From positions 1-8,792 of the forward strand of contig JAUWNS010000096.1 of NCBI GenBank assembly GCA_030612485.1: a DNA stretch of 8,792 bases. The letters are read 5' to 3'. The stretch is from Candidatus Bipolaricaulota bacterium. Its GTDB lineage: Bacteria; Bipolaricaulota; Bipolaricaulia; UBA7950; UBA9294. The notes beneath the pieces were generated by a model. The model was not told where the DNA came from. It worked only from the letters and a program-made list of their open reading frames with translations, and searched no databases. Position 1 is the stretch's first letter. Each line of letters begins with the position of its first letter. The position numbers and the translations under genes were made by a program. This document shows, piece after piece, positions 6,875 to 8,792 of this stretch.

Positions 6875-6903
6875 TTGTGAACTGCGAACAATTTCACTAA
6901 ACT
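6875..6903 (+). promoter_or_regulatory. Weak candidate promoter for hsdM
   Basis: TTGTGA at 6875-6880 and TAAACT at 6898-6903 are separated by 17 bases. Each matches four of six sigma-70 consensus positions. It is in the only intergenic gap of the window (6858-6930), where a new promoter would be expected for the restriction-modification genes. Motif quality alone is not convincing. Confidence 0.25.
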
Positions 6904-6918
6904 CTGCCAAACGGAGTT
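6900..6918 (+). other. Short hairpin in the hsdM leader
   Basis: AACTCTG (6900-6906) and CGGAGTT (6912-6918) can pair over seven positions, including one G-T wobble, around a five-base loop. No T-run follows, so it is a poor intrinsic terminator. It would lie in or near the hsdM leader and also contains GGAG (6913-6916), the only ribosome-site-like sequence, 14 bases from the ATG. Confidence 0.3.
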
Positions 6919-6930
6919 GGATCTATCCTC

Positions 6931-8688
6931 ATGAACCACAGTGAAATCGTCAGCTTCATCTGGGGCGTTGCCGATCTGATCCGCGATGTGTTCAAGCGGG
7001 GTAAGTATCAGGACGTCATTCTGCCCCTTACCGTTCTTCGACGACTGGATTGTGTGCTCGCGCCGACGAGGGCCGAGGTGCTGCGCATCAACGCGGAGTA
7101 CAAGAGCAGGCTGGAGAATCCCGATCAGCTTCTACGGAACGCTTCAGGCTTTGCGTTCTACAACACTTCTCAGTACGACTTTGAGAAGCTCGTCAAGGAC
7201 GCGCCCAACGTCGCCTCGAACCTACGCAACTACATAAGCGGGTTCAGCCCGAACATGCGCGAGGTGGTAGAGAAGTTTGACTTCGACAACACCATCAGCA
7301 ACCTCCACGAGGCCGGGCTCCTATTCAAGGTACTCGAGCGGTTCAAGAACGTCGATCTCCATCCGGATGTCGTCGATAACGCGGCGATGGGGACGATCTT
7401 CGAGGAGCTGATCCGCAAGTTCAACGAGGCCCTCAACGAGAATCCTGGTGAGCACTTCACTCCACGTGACGTTGTCCATCTGATGGTTGACTTGATGCTT
7501 GCCGGCGATGCGAAGAGGATTGCCGGTACCGGCATAATTCGGACCGTCTACGACCCGTGCTGTGGGTCGGGCGGGATGCTGACGATCACCAAGGAACACA
7601 TCACGGCCGGGATTAGCAAGGACGGGGAACTGGTCAAGGCACCGATCAATCCCAAGGCGGACATCCACCTATTCGGTCAGGAGGTGAACCCAGAGACGTT
7701 CGCCATCTGCAAGTCGGATCTGTACATGAAATCAGCTGACGGCCGCGACGCCGAACACATCCTGTACGGGAGCACCCTCTCCAACGATCAGCACGAGAGC
7801 ATAACGTTCAACTATCTGATCACCAATCCCCCGTACGGCAAGGACTGGAAGATGGATCAGGAGGCGGTAAAGACCGAGCACGAGCGAGGAAGTGCTGGCC
7901 GGTTCGGCGCAGGGCTTCCACGCATCTCCGATGGTCAGCTTCTCTTCCTCCAGCACATGCTTTTCCACATGGAGCCGATCTCGGAAGGCGGCTCTCGCGT
8001 GGCAATCATCATGAACGGCTCGCCGCTGTTCACCGGAGGAGCCGGGTCCGGCGAGTCGGAGATCCGACGGTGGATCCTCGAGAACGACTGGCTGGAGGCG
8101 CTTGTAGCGCTGCCTGAGCAGCTCTTCTACAACACCGGGATTGCCACCTACGTCTGGGTGTTGACCAACCGCAAGGCGCCGGAACGGCGCGGCAAGGTAC
8201 AGCTGATCGACGCGACCTCGTTCTGGGCTCCGATGCGCAAGAGCCTGGGCGACAAGCGGCGCACGATCCCGCCGGAAAAGGCGGCAGAGATCGTGGAGAT
8301 CCTGCATTCATTTGAAGATAGCGAGTACTCGAAGATCTTCCCCACGACGCAGTTTGGCTATCGTCGGATCACCGTAGAGCGGCCGCTGCAGCTCAACTTC
8401 CAGGCCTCGTCCGAGCGAATCGAGCGAGTGAAAGATGCGAGGACATTCCAGCGGCTCGCCAAGAGCAAAAAGCGTAATCCCGAAGTAAAGCCGCACGTGC
8501 CTCAAGCCTGGATCGACGAGTCCAAGCGCGACGCTAAGGATGGCCAAGTCGGCATCGTCGGCTACGAGATCAACTTCAACCGCTACTTCTACACCTACGA
8601 GCCGCCGCGTCCGCTCCCGGAGATCGAGGCGGATATCGAGAAGGTGGAGCACGAGATCATGGAGATGATTGGAGAAATGCGGGAATGA
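6931..8688 (+). CDS. hsdM: Type I restriction-modification system DNA methyltransferase subunit HsdM
   Basis: HsdM is the N6-adenine methyltransferase subunit that, with the specificity subunit HsdS, methylates host recognition sites; adding HsdR gives the restricting complex. The 585-residue product is full length. It begins with the HsdM_N helical region (SEIVSFIWGVADLIRDVFK, then ILPLTVLRRLDCVL). GEHFTPRDVV follows near 170-180, then motif I DPCCGSGGM at 208-216 (AdoMet binding) and the catalytic NPPY at 299-302. It ends with the family tail GYEINFNRYFYTYEPPRPLPEIE and a probable coiled coil of charged helix (IEKVEHEIMEMIGEM). ATG 6931 fits family N-termini but lacks a close ribosome site. 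No hsdR or hsdS lies upstream. A transposase-family gene overlaps the stop codon, in the place hsdS often occupies. All methylation motifs are intact, so it appears functional. Confidence 0.97.
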   Translation: MNHSEIVSFIWGVADLIRDVFKRGKYQDVILPLTVLRRLDCVLAPTRAEVLRINAEYKSRLENPDQLLRNASGFAFYNTSQYDFEKLVKDAPNVASNLRNYISGFSPNMREVVEKFDFDNTISNLHEAGLLFKVLERFKNVDLHPDVVDNAAMGTIFEELIRKFNEALNENPGEHFTPRDVVHLMVDLMLAGDAKRIAGTGIIRTVYDPCCGSGGMLTITKEHITAGISKDGELVKAPINPKADIHLFGQEVNPETFAICKSDLYMKSADGRDAEHILYGSTLSNDQHESITFNYLITNPPYGKDWKMDQEAVKTEHERGSAGRFGAGLPRISDGQLLFLQHMLFHMEPISEGGSRVAIIMNGSPLFTGGAGSGESEIRRWILENDWLEALVALPEQLFYNTGIATYVWVLTNRKAPERRGKVQLIDATSFWAPMRKSLGDKRRTIPPEKAAEIVEILHSFEDSEYSKIFPTTQFGYRRITVERPLQLNFQASSERIERVKDARTFQRLAKSKKRNPEVKPHVPQAWIDESKRDAKDGQVGIVGYEINFNRYFYTYEPPRPLPEIEADIEKVEHEIMEMIGEMRE

Positions 8689-8792
8689 TGGCGGCCTCGG
8701 GCAGAGAACGGCACCACCGGCGCAGCATTCGCCTACGAGGATACGATTACGGCCGATCCGGCGCGTACTACGTCACCCTGTGCACACAGGAT
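8685..8792 (+). CDS. REP-associated tyrosine transposase (RAYT, Y1/HUH family), N-terminus only, 3' end outside window
   Basis: RAYTs are single-domain HUH nucleases related to the IS200/IS605 transposase; they act on REP-type palindromes and are usually single-copy, vertically kept genes. Only 36 residues are visible, but RRSIRLRGYDYG followed by SGAYYVTLCTQD is the characteristic N-terminus of this group. The HUH motif and catalytic Tyr lie beyond the edge. ATG 8685 overlaps the hsdM TGA (four-base ATGA overlap), with GGAG at 8671-8674, ten bases upstream; ATG 8688 is also possible. The overlap implies coupled translation with hsdM. The frame stays open to the last base. It could be a complete gene or a degraded copy; the window cannot tell. 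Confidence 0.8.
   Translation, partial: MMAASGRERHHRRSIRLRGYDYGRSGAYYVTLCTQD

Noticed and set aside
7732..8307. 191-codon open frame on the minus strand
   Set aside because: It lies entirely inside hsdM, which has complete conserved motifs. The composition is typical of an antisense shadow in G+C-rich DNA.

Overview
The window carries a tightly packed, single-strand (+) run of bacterial genes with no RNA genes, CRISPR array or complete mobile element that I can see. The DNA is moderately G+C rich. Starts mix ATG and GTG, mostly with good Shine-Dalgarno sequences and very short or overlapping junctions. The lineage cannot be fixed from sequence alone. A FakA/FakB/PlsY lipid set points to a bacterium using acyl-phosphate chemistry (Firmicutes, Thermotogota, Chloroflexota or an uncultured deep-branching phylum are all possible).

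Region 1 (2-2225) is a phospholipid-precursor block: the 3' part of fakA (fatty acid kinase, C-terminal domain), a divergent plsY (acyl-phosphate:glycerol-3-phosphate acyltransferase family) and a DegV/FakB fatty-acid carrier. FakB presents a free fatty acid, FakA phosphorylates it, and PlsY is the classical consumer of the resulting acyl phosphate.

Region 2 (2245-5905) is a duplicated two-gene module: family 2 glycosyltransferase, then a multi-pass UPF0104/TIGR00374 'flippase-like' membrane protein (related to the membrane half of MprF/lysyl-PG synthase), then a second paralogous glycosyltransferase and a second paralogous membrane protein. The pairing suggests glycosylation and handling of a membrane lipid; the actual substrate is unknown.

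Region 3 (5880-6857) is a patatin/RssA-type serine lipid acyl hydrolase whose start lies inside the end of the preceding membrane protein gene. Together with region 1 it could form a deacylation-reacylation loop: patatin releases fatty acid, FakB/FakA activate it and PlsY returns it to lipid. This is inference from gene content and order.

Region 4 (6858-8792) begins after the only gap of note (73 bases, with weak promoter-like and inverted-repeat features). It holds a complete hsdM (type I restriction-modification DNA methyltransferase subunit). Overlapping its stop codon is the start of a REP-associated tyrosine transposase (RAYT, Y1/HUH family), cut off by the window edge. hsdS and hsdR are not in the window. 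The RAYT sitting where hsdS would often follow is the most unusual junction here.
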